Shown one piece after another: positions 1-7,782 of a stretch of 64,000 bases of DNA. The DNA is taken from assembly GCA_006969385.1 (NCBI GenBank), contig CP030884.1:2790001-2854000 (forward strand), given 5' to 3'. The position numbers were made by a program, and so were the translations under genes. This DNA is from Planctomycetaceae bacterium (GTDB lineage: Bacteria > Planctomycetota > Phycisphaerae > UBA1845 > UTPLA1). Under the pieces are notes generated by a model that was not told the origin of the DNA, made no database searches, and saw nothing but the letters and a program-made list of their open reading frames with translations. Numbering within the stretch: position 1 is the stretch's first letter; the number at the start of each line of letters is the position of its first letter.

Positions 1-392
1 CCTAGCCACAAGTTTGTCGGCCAATCGAGATCGGTCGCATACGCGAGAGCCAATTCAGGGCGCTTGGTCAATACTTGAAACTGATGCTGAGCATTATCAG
101 CAATCGACCGAAACACGCGTTTGATAAACGGAAGCGGCACATCTTTATGAAATAAATCGCTCATCGAGTTAACAAACACGAGTCGTGGCTTTTTCCAGCG
201 ATAGGGGATCGATAAGGCATCTTCTTGCAGCGTCAACTTGAATCCGTTGCGGTACTGCGGCACGCCCATCGCCTTGAGCCGCTTCGCCATTCTTTCGGCA
301 TAGCAATGTTTACACCCTGGACTGATCTTTGTACATCCCGTAACCGGGTTCCAGGTTGCGTTGGTCCATTCGATCGAGGATGCCTGTGCCAT
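1..392 (-). CDS. Phage Gp37/Gp68-like (DUF5131) protein, 5' part only
   Basis: The gene begins at the ATG at 392 and runs off the left edge of the window, so only about 130 N-terminal residues are visible. They start [20 protein letters not shown], followed by a second and third cysteine in the pattern Cys-x6-Cys-x2-Cys and then a YAERMA segment. This opening, and the later [10 protein letters not shown] segment, are hallmarks of the family annotated as phage protein Gp37/Gp68 or DUF5131. The clustered cysteines suggest a metal or iron-sulfur site, which is an inference. The family occurs in phages and in bacterial chromosomes; the biochemical role is not something I can state. No other phage gene is visible beside it. 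Confidence 0.85.
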   Translation of the reverse strand, partial: MAQASSIEWTNATWNPVTGCTKISPGCKHCYAERMAKRLKAMGVPQYRNGFKLTLQEDALSIPYRWKKPRLVFVNSMSDLFHKDVPLPFIKRVFRSIADNAQHQFQVLTKRPELALAYATDLDWPTNLWL

Positions 393-527
393 GATGACTC
401 CATCATACCTAACAAAAACCGAAATTCAAGCGAGTTGCGAGGAATCTTTGCGTTGGAAGCGATGATCGGTGCCGCCCCCAATGAAAATATCGCCATTTTG
501 ATGTGATTTGCGGCAGCAGAAACAAAA

Positions 528-558
528 ACGCCTCGGTCGAAGTCTGCGACCGAGGCGT
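528..558 (-). terminator. Rho-independent terminator of fumC
   Basis: A perfect 12-bp stem (arms ACGCCTCGGTCG and its complement, 7-nt loop) lies 37 bp beyond the fumC stop. Read on the minus strand it is followed by TTTTTGTTT, a canonical intrinsic terminator. Confidence 0.85.
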
Positions 559-595
559 GATGACAATACAAATTGTTCGGCGGCTAGAAGTATCG

Positions 596-1996
596 CTACC
601 CCGTCGGTTCCGTCATCGATTTCGCATCCAACAGCTTCGCCAACTCATCCTCGGGCAGCACCTTCTTTTCCAGCGCGACTTGGCGCACCGTCTTGCCGTT
701 GGCGAAGGCTTCTTTGGCGATGGCGGCGGCGTTGTCGTAGCCGATGACGGGCGCGAGGGACGTGCACATGGCAAGGCTTTGCTCGACGAGTTGTTCGGCG
801 CGTTCGACGTCGGCTTCGAGGCCCATGATGCAACGGTTGGTAAACACGTGGGCCGCGTTGGAAAGCACGCGAATCGATTCGAGCAGTTCGTGAGCCATGA
901 CGGGCATGCCGACGTGCAAGTCGAACGTGCCGAGCGTCGCGCCGGTGTGGGCGATGGCGGCATCGGCACCGATGGCGAAGGCGGCGGCTTGCAGCACCAT
1001 CTCGCTCATCACCGGGTTGACCTTGCCGGGCATGATGCTGCTGCCGGGTTGCGTAGCCGGAATCTTCAACTCGCCAATGCCGCAGCGCGGTCCGCTACCG
1101 AGCAACCGAATATCGTTGGCGATCTTGCTCATGCTGATGGCGATGGTGCGGATGAGGCCGGACGCTTCCACGAAGCCGTCTTTGGCGTGTTGATTTTCAA
1201 AGTGGTTGTCGGCTTCTTTGAACGGCACGCCTGTCTTGTCGGCGAGCAGTTTCGACACGCGGCTGCCGAATTCCTTATGCGTGTTGATGCCGGTGCCGAC
1301 AGCCGTGCCGCCAATGGGTAATTCGCATAGGGCGGTCAGCGCGCGCTCGGCGCGTGCGATGCCAAGTTTCATCTGCGCTGCGTAACCGGAGAATTCTTGT
1401 CCTAAACGAATCGGCGTGGCATCCTGTAGGTGGGTACGGCCGATCTTGACGATGTTGTCGAACGCCTTGGCTTTGGCGTCGAGCGCTTGGGCCATGTGTT
1501 CGAGCGCGGGAAGCAGGTCTTGCTTGATCGACTCGGCCGCCGATACATGCATCGCCGTCGGGATCACATCGTTAGAACTTTGCCCCTGGTTCACATGATC
1601 GTTCGGATGCACAGGGTCTTTGCTGCCAACGACACCGCCGGCGAGTTGAATCGCTCTGTTGGCGATCACTTCGTTGGCGTTCATGTTGGTGCTGGTGCCC
1701 GAGCCGGTCTGAAAGATGTCGCAAACGAAGTGCTCGTCGAGCTTGCCTTCGATGACGTCTTCGGCGGCCTTGGCGATCAGCTCGGTCTTGTCTTTATCAA
1801 CGACGCCCAACTCACCATTCACGATGGCTGCCGATTGTTTAATCAAACCCAACGCGCGAATAAATCTGCGGCCGAAGCGATAACCGCTAATGGGAAAGTT
1901 TTCGACGGCTCGTTGCGTCGATGCGCCCCACAGCGCGTGCGCCGGAACCGTCATTTCTCCCATCGAGTCTTCTTCAATGCGTGTGTCTTGCGTCAT
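596..1996 (-). CDS. fumC: Class II fumarate hydratase
   Basis: Converts fumarate and water to L-malate in the TCA cycle, in the cytoplasm. The product is about 466 residues, normal for oxygen-stable class II fumarases. Family motifs are intact in order: TGSGTSTNMNANEV, the HPNDHVNQGQSSND block, GRTHLQDA, and the superfamily signature GSSIMPGKVNP that holds the flexible catalytic serine loop. An upstream in-frame start at 2020 would add eight residues (MTASEFGT); the ATG at 1996 (MTQDTRIE) is preferred because it matches the usual short N-terminus. Aspartase is the nearest alternative, but the overall motif set is that of fumarase. A strong terminator follows at 528-558, so the gene is probably transcribed alone. 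Confidence 0.95.
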   Translation of the reverse strand: MTQDTRIEEDSMGEMTVPAHALWGASTQRAVENFPISGYRFGRRFIRALGLIKQSAAIVNGELGVVDKDKTELIAKAAEDVIEGKLDEHFVCDIFQTGSGTSTNMNANEVIANRAIQLAGGVVGSKDPVHPNDHVNQGQSSNDVIPTAMHVSAAESIKQDLLPALEHMAQALDAKAKAFDNIVKIGRTHLQDATPIRLGQEFSGYAAQMKLGIARAERALTALCELPIGGTAVGTGINTHKEFGSRVSKLLADKTGVPFKEADNHFENQHAKDGFVEASGLIRTIAISMSKIANDIRLLGSGPRCGIGELKIPATQPGSSIMPGKVNPVMSEMVLQAAAFAIGADAAIAHTGATLGTFDLHVGMPVMAHELLESIRVLSNAAHVFTNRCIMGLEADVERAEQLVEQSLAMCTSLAPVIGYDNAAAIAKEAFANGKTVRQVALEKKVLPEDELAKLLDAKSMTEPTG

Positions 1997-2291
1997 GGTG
2001 CCAAACTCCGAAGCGGTCAAACCGCAGTGCGTGAATCAGTGGTGTTGTTGCGCGGCGATTAACGAATAAGCAGGTGCTGCGAGTGGCAGCGGTTGCGGCC
2101 CGTCAATTTTGGCCGCGTTTATCCGCGAGCATCATTCGTGTGTCGCCGCAGTGCATTCTAGCCCAGCGGGGATTGGTGCAAAGCGGTAGGGGATCGGCAC
2201 GTACGCCAGCGCACCCGGCGCAAGCAGCATACCGAATCGGGGCACAGTGTTTCAATGTGAGGTGGGAATGGTTGAGAGGATTCGCGGCCAC

Positions 2292-2945
2292 TTACCGACG
2301 CCGTCGGCGAATCACTTCACCGGCACAAACGAGCAGCAATAGGCCCGTCGCCGGCTCCGGAATCGGGGCGATCTCGAATGACGCAGCCTCTAAATTGGTC
2401 GGTGTGATGATGATCAGATCGCGGCTGAAAAAATTGAAGCTCGCGTTGCCGGAGGCGATTTCGTAGGTGCCGAATTGATCCGCGTCGGTCACTTCAAAAT
2501 CGATGGCAAACCCGGCGACCACGGCGTTGACCGGCGGCACAAATGCGTCGCCCAAGATCAGAAAATCCGAGAATCGAAATTCATCGCCAATCGACGATGC
2601 ATTTGACGTCCCGTCGATGGCGTCAGCGATCCAGTAGCCGTCTTTCGCGGGCCCGGCGGCTTCGGTCGCCGATTCGTTCAGCGTAAAGCTCGCCTTGGCG
2701 CCGTCGGCAATCATCTCGCGCACGAGCAACTGCGCGCTAAACAAATCGAATCCGAGCGTATCCGATTCGTCCGAAGCGAGGCGGATGTTAAACGTGAGTT
2801 GCCCCGTAGCGGTGGTCGCCGTTTGCGTTTGATAGCTCACCAACAAATCGCTAATGACCAAATCTGCGGCGCGCGCGGGCGTCGCGCCAGCGACGATCGC
2901 CAGAGCGATTGCGAAACAGAATGTGCACGCGTTGCGCAGAGTCAT
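2292..2945 (-). CDS. PEP-CTERM sorting-domain secreted protein
   Basis: A 217-residue exported protein of unknown function. It begins with a signal peptide (hydrophobic CFAIALAIVAGATPARA). The body is rich in Asp, Ser, Thr and Ala, consistent with a beta-sandwich. The C-terminus is a textbook PEP-CTERM signal: IPEPATG, a short hydrophobic stretch (LLLLVCAGEV) and an arginine cluster (IRRRRR). In the PEP-CTERM/exosortase system this tail is recognised by a membrane exosortase and the protein ends up in the envelope or extracellular matrix. No exosortase gene is in this window. It stands alone between a gene-poor stretch and fumC. Confidence 0.8.
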   Translation of the reverse strand: MTLRNACTFCFAIALAIVAGATPARAADLVISDLLVSYQTQTATTATGQLTFNIRLASDESDTLGFDLFSAQLLVREMIADGAKASFTLNESATEAAGPAKDGYWIADAIDGTSNASSIGDEFRFSDFLILGDAFVPPVNAVVAGFAIDFEVTDADQFGTYEIASGNASFNFFSRDLIIITPTNLEAASFEIAPIPEPATGLLLLVCAGEVIRRRRR

Positions 2946-3378
2946 TGCAGCGAGGTTTTTTTGCCTTCTCTTTGCGGTTTTTTGAAGGGGAACGGCGGCG
3001 TGGCCAGTTCAAACTCGACCGGAATTCCGTCGACTAAATCGTGTTTCCCCACCAAAACTACTTAAGATAATACCGAAGGGAGGGCAGTGGAGTAAAGCGG
3101 CAGGCGCGCATTCCGGGCCTGGTAGGGCCACTTGGTTTGGCCGTCAGGGTGCGGGATTCTACACGTTCGGCTGGGGGGTTCTGGCTTGTAGCACAACGCC
3201 TACCTGATTTGTCGGAGGCGTCTTAACGTCCAATAAACGCTCGCTCAGGGGAGATTGGCACGGGTGATGCCCCAGAACGTCACCAAAATCGCCGGTTCGA
3301 CAAAAATTTCTCGCCTGCCGTGAACCGGTCGAAGCGTCGCGGCGTATCTCTAGTATCCTCCTTCTTCTCATGTGCAGT
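2946..3378. other. Intergenic region, no gene seen
   Basis: About 430 bases before the hairpin at 3379. Short open frames here lack homology-like composition and ribosome binding sites. No clear promoter or repeat was recognised. Confidence 0.5.
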
Positions 3379-3415
3379 AGGGGCGTTGACCGCGAGAAAC
3401 TCGGTCAACGCCCCT
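3379..3415 (-). terminator. Strong hairpin, probable terminator
   Basis: A perfect 14-bp stem (arm AGGGGCGTTGACCG, 9-nt loop) sits 38 bp past the end of the minus-strand lipoprotein gene. There is no clean T-tract on the minus strand; on the plus strand TTTCTGATTTT follows. It may act as a terminator for the lipoprotein operon, but the orientation is uncertain. Confidence 0.5.
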
Positions 3416-3453
3416 TTCTGATTTTGAAGCACGGGTTGTTCGCCGTTTGGGCG

Positions 3454-4185
3454 TTACTGAATCGGCGGCTCAATCGGGCCGACGTTTTCGCCGGCCTGTT
3501 CGAGCAGGTCTTTCGCTTTGAGGATTTGCCCCTCCAGGTTGCGCACGCCGGGGTCGGTCGGTGCCACGCCTTTTTCGAGCATCGCACGACGCAGGGCGAT
3601 ACTGGTATCCATGCGAATGCGAATGTTGCCGTAGATCAAGTCTTCGTAAGCTTGCTTGGCTTCTGTTGACCGCACGCCCGACGCGCGAATCGGAATGCCA
3701 AGGGCGGCGGTATCCAGCACTTCAGCGGGATCGACCAAGCGATCCGTCGGCATGCCGTCGAGGTTCATGGTGAAGTCATCCGGCGACGCGGAAAGCGACG
3801 ATTGTTCGTCGCCCATTTCGCCATGGTCGTGATCGTGACCGTCATGGTCGTGATCGTGGCCGTCATGATCGTGATCGTGGCCGTCATGATCGTGATCGTG
3901 GTCATCGCCACCATGATCGTGGTCGTGATCGTCGATCATCGCGTCGTCGCTTGCGTCACTGTCGGATGAATCGTCGCCGCCCGCGTCATCCATGTCGGCA
4001 TCATCCGCGTTGTCATCGGCGGAAGGCGACGCGTCATCGTTGTTCTGGTCCTTCTCAGCCTTCGACGATGTGTTTGCGTTATCCGACTTCTTCACCGGGC
4101 CTTGTGCGTCGCACGCGGTGAACACGACCAATGCCAAACAGCACAAGCCGGAAAGCAGCAATTGCCAAAGATTGCGGGATATCAT
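3454..4185 (-). CDS. His/Asp-rich putative metal-binding lipoprotein
   Basis: A 243-residue predicted lipoprotein. The start at 4185 is preferred over an upstream one at 4380 because it has a GGAG ribosome site and opens directly with a signal peptide ending in a lipobox (VFTAC). The mature protein has an acidic Asp/Ser-rich linker, then a block of alternating Asp and His built from four 7-residue units (HDHDHDG), as seen in zinc- or nickel-binding storage segments. The C-terminal 100 residues are helical and include a short heptad-like segment (LEGQILKAKDLLEQAGENVG). The next gene upstream on this strand is another lipoprotein, so both may be co-transcribed. Metal binding is inferred from composition. 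Confidence 0.75.
   Translation of the reverse strand: MISRNLWQLLLSGLCCLALVVFTACDAQGPVKKSDNANTSSKAEKDQNNDDASPSADDNADDADMDDAGGDDSSDSDASDDAMIDDHDHDHGGDDHDHDHDGHDHDHDGHDHDHDGHDHDHGEMGDEQSSLSASPDDFTMNLDGMPTDRLVDPAEVLDTAALGIPIRASGVRSTEAKQAYEDLIYGNIRIRMDTSIALRRAMLEKGVAPTDPGVRNLEGQILKAKDLLEQAGENVGPIEPPIQ
3821..3904 (-). repeat. Four in-frame 21-bp tandem repeats
   Basis: Four near-identical 21-bp units at 3821, 3842, 3863 and 3884 encode the His-Asp heptads of the lipoprotein. Being in frame, they can expand or contract without breaking the gene. Confidence 0.85.
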
Positions 4186-4327
4186 GGGAGGTCTCCAATG
4201 AGAGATTGATGTTGCGTGTTCGAACGTATTTTCGCGTTCAGTAGAACTCTGTATTCTCGTAGCCGCACAGCGAATTGATGAGGGCGCGGACGTATCGGTT
4301 ATGTAACGGATAGCGGGCCTAGCCGAG

Positions 4328-4783
4328 TTATTCGCCGTCGCCGGACTCGCTGGTGGAATCCTCGGCGGCGGAATTTCCATCGGCGCTGTCCTCCTTCTTC
4401 GCCTTACCGGTCGATTGCCATTCCTTCTCTTTGCGCTCCACGATCACCTTGGTTGCGACGAGGCTCATTTCACCGCCGTCCTTGCTGCGCACACCGAACA
4501 CCACGATCGGGTCGCCCGGCTTGATATCTTTGATCGTCATATTGCGACCGTTAATTTCGACCACGGTCTCGTCGGTGTAGGTGCCGGTGATCGTCTTTTC
4601 GCTGCCGTCTTTCAGGCGCATCTTCATCGAGACGACCTTCGACTTGGTGTCGATGCTCTCGGCCCAGCCCTCGCGGCGATGCACCTTGGGCTTGCCGCCA
4701 TCGTTGGAGCAGCCTGCCAACATCATCCCGGATAGCAATACGCCCACGCATAGGGTTCGCACGTCGATTCTTCCTGCCAACAT
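4328..4783 (-). CDS. Lipoprotein, DUF5666-like small beta domain
   Basis: A 151-residue predicted lipoprotein with a signal peptide ending in the lipobox LAGC. The body (SKVVSMKMRLKDGSEKTITG, TDETVVEINGRNMTIKDIKP, GDPIVVFGV) has the pattern of the small OB-like beta domains annotated as DUF5666, in which 'D..T.v.vng......dl..Gd.v.v' is typical. The C-terminal 25 residues are a disordered Ser/Glu/Asp tail. It lies 142 bp upstream of the His/Asp-rich lipoprotein on the same strand, and divergent to the membrane protein at 4959. The function is unknown. Confidence 0.7.
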   Translation of the reverse strand: MLAGRIDVRTLCVGVLLSGMMLAGCSNDGGKPKVHRREGWAESIDTKSKVVSMKMRLKDGSEKTITGTYTDETVVEINGRNMTIKDIKPGDPIVVFGVRSKDGGEMSLVATKVIVERKEKEWQSTGKAKKEDSADGNSAAEDSTSESGDGE

Positions 4784-4958
4784 ATCCCAAACCTCGTTGA
4801 AATAGGCGCCCTCGGCCCCATGTGGTTCCGTTCGCGCCGATGTTCAATTTCACACGGGGGCAATCTATTCAATACCGTGCCGGCTGGCAAACCGCGTGCG
4901 CCGTGCCCATTCCATCGCTTGCCCGTATCCGACGGCGTGCCTATCGTGCCAGCACGCG

Positions 4959-5720
4959 ATGGACACGCACCCCGCCCAACCACAGATCGATGCGACGCAG
5001 CCTACCGATGGCGACGTGCCGTCGTTCGGTCCGGCGCGTTATTGGTGGCGGGCGGTGCTCGTGGCGGCCATCATCACGGTGCCGTTGAATTGGCTGCTGG
5101 GCTCGCTGCTCTGGTTGCCGTATTACAGCGGGCTGTTTGGCTTTCTCGTCGAAGGGCTCATCGCCGGGGCCGTCGCATTTCGCGTGGCCCGCGCCGCGCG
5201 GCCGGTGACCAAATGGAACCGCATGGTCGGCATCGCATTGTTGGTCGTGTTTTCGATTAACGTCTTGCTACTGTTTGAGTACCACCACTTTCGCAACAAG
5301 ATTGCGCTGCCGCCCAAATTCGTAACCACCCGCAACCGCATTATCCGTCAGGAAAAGGACGAGGCCGCGCGCGTGGCAGCCGTACGCGCCGTTGAGACCC
5401 AAGCCCAGCAAGCGTTTGCGAACATGCTGGCGAACAACTTCCCACCGGCGAATGCCTACGGCTATGCCCGTTGGGCCACGGTTGCGGGCGTGGCCGACAT
5501 CGAAGTGCAAGGCGAACGCGAACGCATCGAAGCGCGCCATCGCGGATGGATTTGGCCGGTCCGCACCGGCATCGGCGCGTTGCTGTTGGCGCTCGGCTTT
5601 TGGTTGGCGTTCGATGCCCTCGCGCAACGCGAGCCGGTTCGTAATGTACTATTGCCGGGTGAGCCGTTTGATGAGATTGACGATTTAGATGACGAGGAAG
5701 ATGAGGCGGAGGAAGCCTAG
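4959..5720 (+). CDS. Membrane protein of unknown function
   Basis: A 253-residue protein with four likely transmembrane segments: one near residues 30-50 (VLVAAIITVPLNWLLGSLLW), one straight after, one near 85-105 (MVGIALLVVFSINVLLLF), and one near 205-225 (TGIGALLLALGFWLAFDALA). Between the third and fourth is a charged, helical loop of about 100 residues. The C-terminus is strongly acidic (DEIDDLDDEEDEAEEA). The ATG at 4959 (MDTHPAQP) is preferred over 4896, which would add a cysteine-rich extension without support. No family is recognised. Confidence 0.65.
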   Translation: MDTHPAQPQIDATQPTDGDVPSFGPARYWWRAVLVAAIITVPLNWLLGSLLWLPYYSGLFGFLVEGLIAGAVAFRVARAARPVTKWNRMVGIALLVVFSINVLLLFEYHHFRNKIALPPKFVTTRNRIIRQEKDEAARVAAVRAVETQAQQAFANMLANNFPPANAYGYARWATVAGVADIEVQGERERIEARHRGWIWPVRTGIGALLLALGFWLAFDALAQREPVRNVLLPGEPFDEIDDLDDEEDEAEEA

Positions 5721-6186
5721 GCTGATGCCGGATGTCGGAATTGCGTGCTCTGGAAATTCAATAGATTTAACATCGTCGGGTTTTCGTCGTCTGCCTTTTG
5801 CCGCCTTGGCACCCTCCAAATCCCCATTCTTGCTTTCCCCATCGTCGCGTTCCTATAAGTAAGTGGGGCGACGGCATGCGTCCCAATATCGACAATCGTC
5901 GTTAATGCAACCTTTCGGCGGCTACCTCGCGCCGGTGCGGTCAGCTTCCGAAAAGATCGCATGAAGCGACGAATGGCACACGAATTCGGTGGTAACGCAC
6001 AGCGCGTCGCGAACGGGATGCGCTCGTTTGGCCTTTCTCCCCCAGAGGCTATGGGCGTCCGCCTGCAACGAATCTTCGCATCTTGCGGTCTGCGCGAACC
6101 GATCTGATTAGACGACGGGTAGGGCTTGTAAGACCTTTAGCGTCGCCGTCGGTCGATCGTGTAGGCAACAGCCATTGGGGGATCAC
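5721..6186. other. Intergenic region, no gene seen
   Basis: About 465 bases. A minus-strand open frame of 81 codons at 5717-5962 has no ribosome site or recognisable product. The end of the region carries the GGGGGA ribosome site of the next gene. Confidence 0.5.
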
Positions 6187-6771
6187 ATGGCTTCGGAGAA
6201 AGATGTCTTAACCACTGGCGAAGTGGCCAAGATTTGCAACGTCGCGCCGCGCACGGTTTCGAAGTGGTTCGACAGCGGCAAACTGCGCGGCTATCGCATC
6301 CCCGGTAGCAAAGATCGCCGCATTCCGCGCGAACAGCTCATCCGCTTTATGAAAGCCCACAACATGCCGCTGGAGAATATCGACAGCGGTGGCATTGCGC
6401 TACTCGCCGTCGTATCCGATACCGACTTCGGTGAGGCATTGGCGCTGGCCGTCGAGCGCGAATCCAACTATCAATTGCAACATGTGCGGTCGGCCTTTGA
6501 AGCCGGTGCCCGCGCGCAGGAAATCGGCCCCGCCGCCATCATCGTCGATACCGAGGTGTCGGGCATGTCCGGCCGCGACGCGGTGCGCGCCGTGCGCAAC
6601 ATCGAATCGCTGCGCGAATGTGGATTAATCGCGATGGCCGCATCATCTGACAGCGGCGCGCGTGAAGCGCTCTTGCAGGATGGCTACGACGACGTGTTGG
6701 TGAAACCCTTTAAGACGAGCCAACTGCTCGACGCGGTGAATAAGGTCTGCTTGGCGGGAAGTGGGCGGTAG
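6187..6771 (+). CDS. Excisionase/MerR-type HTH fused to a response-regulator receiver domain
   Basis: A 194-residue transcription regulator with an unusual order: DNA-binding domain first. Residues 8-55 (TTGEVAKICNVAPRTVSKWF, then GYRIPGSKDRRIPREQL) form the winged helix-turn-helix of the excisionase/MerR-like family. Residues about 70-190 resemble a receiver domain: an acidic SDTD after the first strand, a candidate phosphoacceptor Asp121 in IIVDTEVSGM, and Lys173 in VLVKPF. The ATG at 6187 follows GGGGGA; a TTG at 6175 is less likely. It stands alone with no histidine kinase adjacent, so its input is unknown. Confidence 0.8.
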   Translation: MASEKDVLTTGEVAKICNVAPRTVSKWFDSGKLRGYRIPGSKDRRIPREQLIRFMKAHNMPLENIDSGGIALLAVVSDTDFGEALALAVERESNYQLQHVRSAFEAGARAQEIGPAAIIVDTEVSGMSGRDAVRAVRNIESLRECGLIAMAASSDSGAREALLQDGYDDVLVKPFKTSQLLDAVNKVCLAGSGR

Positions 6772-7154
6772 TGAAGCGCGAATAGCGAAGGGCGAATTTC
6801 AGATTGAGAGAAGCGAATCGCAACAGGTGATTGAAAACCGGAGCACCATGGATGGTGATTGGCAAAGTGGGAATAGCGAGCATCAGATTTAGTTGCAAAA
6901 GAAGAAGTAAAGTAAGCATCTAAGTTTGTTAATCTGAAATTTCAAATTTGACATTATGAGTTCAAGCCGTACGGCTATTTGAGTTTCGCTCAACAGTATT
7001 CATTCCTTTCCGAATCCAAGAGGCGTTCTTGCTTTGTGACGGTCTTGCCATTGCGGATGGTACCGCGAGCAGACACGCGCTTGAGAAATATGAATCGGAG
7101 CCACCGTCGCGTTCATCCGCCGCGCGAATTTATACAAATTGTCGTGAAAAAACC
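6772..7154. other. AT-richer intergenic region, no gene seen
   Basis: About 380 bases, visibly richer in A and T than the flanking genes. No open frame here looks coding. Confidence 0.45.
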
Positions 7155-7182
7155 TTGCATTTCGCTTTCCATCGGATAAAAT
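7155..7182 (+). promoter_or_regulatory. Candidate sigma-70 promoter
   Basis: TTGCAT at 7155-7160 and TAAAAT at 7177-7182 are separated by 16 bp. A strong ribosome site (AAGGAGGG at 7194-7201) follows, supporting transcription in this direction. Confidence 0.4.
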
Positions 7183-7203
7183 ATAGGATGTGAAAGGAGG
7201 GTC

Positions 7204-7287
7204 GTGTTTGATCTGACACACCGCCAAGAGCAGACGCTGACGGATCATCATTCTCGATATTATTCTCAGCTATCTTTCATTCCGTAG
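7204..7287 (+). CDS. Possible 27-residue small ORF or leader peptide
   Basis: A GTG-started frame (MFDLTHRQEQTLTDHHSRYY then SQLSFIP) directly follows an unusually strong ribosome site AAGGAGGG and a candidate promoter. No homology is recognised. The large secreted protein begins about 500 bp downstream, so this could be a leader or an independent small gene, or chance. Confidence 0.25.
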   Translation: MFDLTHRQEQTLTDHHSRYYSQLSFIP

Positions 7288-7595
7288 CCTGCGGGCTGCA
7301 AGCGTCCAGTCTCCTCCCATCGGTCAACATTTCTTACCGACCTGTTTCCTTCTCGACAATTGAATATCGGTTTGAATGGGCTTCGTTTGCCTTGCGCACG
7401 ATGTACGCGCTATCGCAACGACTTGCGTCGGTGTTGCGCGTTGCCAAAGCAAGGTAATCGCATCTACGGAGACTCCGCGCCGTCACTTTGCGTCACTTTG
7501 CGTTGTGATGCTGACTGTTTGTCCGTGTTTCGCCTCGTAAACGCGGCGTGGACGAGCCATCGGAGATTCCGCGCCGAAACTCCGCGCCGTTACTC

Positions 7596-7632
7596 CGCGC
7601 TGTGGCACCGGTTTGTAACCGGTGATTCGCGG
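7596..7632 (+). repeat. Dispersed palindromic repeat, GTGGCACCGGTT family
   Basis: Core GCTGTGGCACCGGTTT then GTAACCGGTG, containing the inverted repeat ACCGGTT / AACCGGT. Related copies occur near 10583, 10741, 38461, 38511, 53899, 53927 and 53970. Confidence 0.8.
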
Positions 7633-7680
7633 AGGTGGTTCAACGCATGGAGAACGCATACTTCGCGGAGTGGTCGTCGT

Positions 7681-7750
7681 CCCTCAGCCCGGGAAGGGCA
7701 GGGGCACCCGCCGTGCGGTAATCCCCCATCCCCATTGGGGGCAGGGGCAC
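7681..7750 (+). repeat. Two copies of a GC-rich hairpin repeat
   Basis: Copies at 7681-7709 and 7720-7750 have the layout CCC(C)-x-CCC, short loop, GGG-x-GGGG then CACC. They belong to the family also seen at 10551, 10824, 34295, 52868, 52977 and 54000. Confidence 0.7.
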
Positions 7751-7782
7751 GCGCGTCGCTTATGAAACTAGGGAGGCAAACT

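Noticed and set aside
503..1321. A long plus-strand open frame opposite fumC
   Set aside because: It is antisense to the conserved fumarase gene and its composition is that of a shadow frame in GC-rich DNA.
3821..3904. Tandem 21-bp units taken as a possible CRISPR array
   Set aside because: There are no spacers; the units are contiguous and in frame, encoding His-Asp heptads.
5717..5962. An 81-codon minus-strand frame
   Set aside because: It has no ribosome site, no recognisable domain and begins opposite the end of another gene.
7360..7782. N-terminal extension of the beta-helix protein
   Set aside because: The extra part only translates palindromic repeats, while a GGGAGG ribosome site precedes the ATG at 7783.
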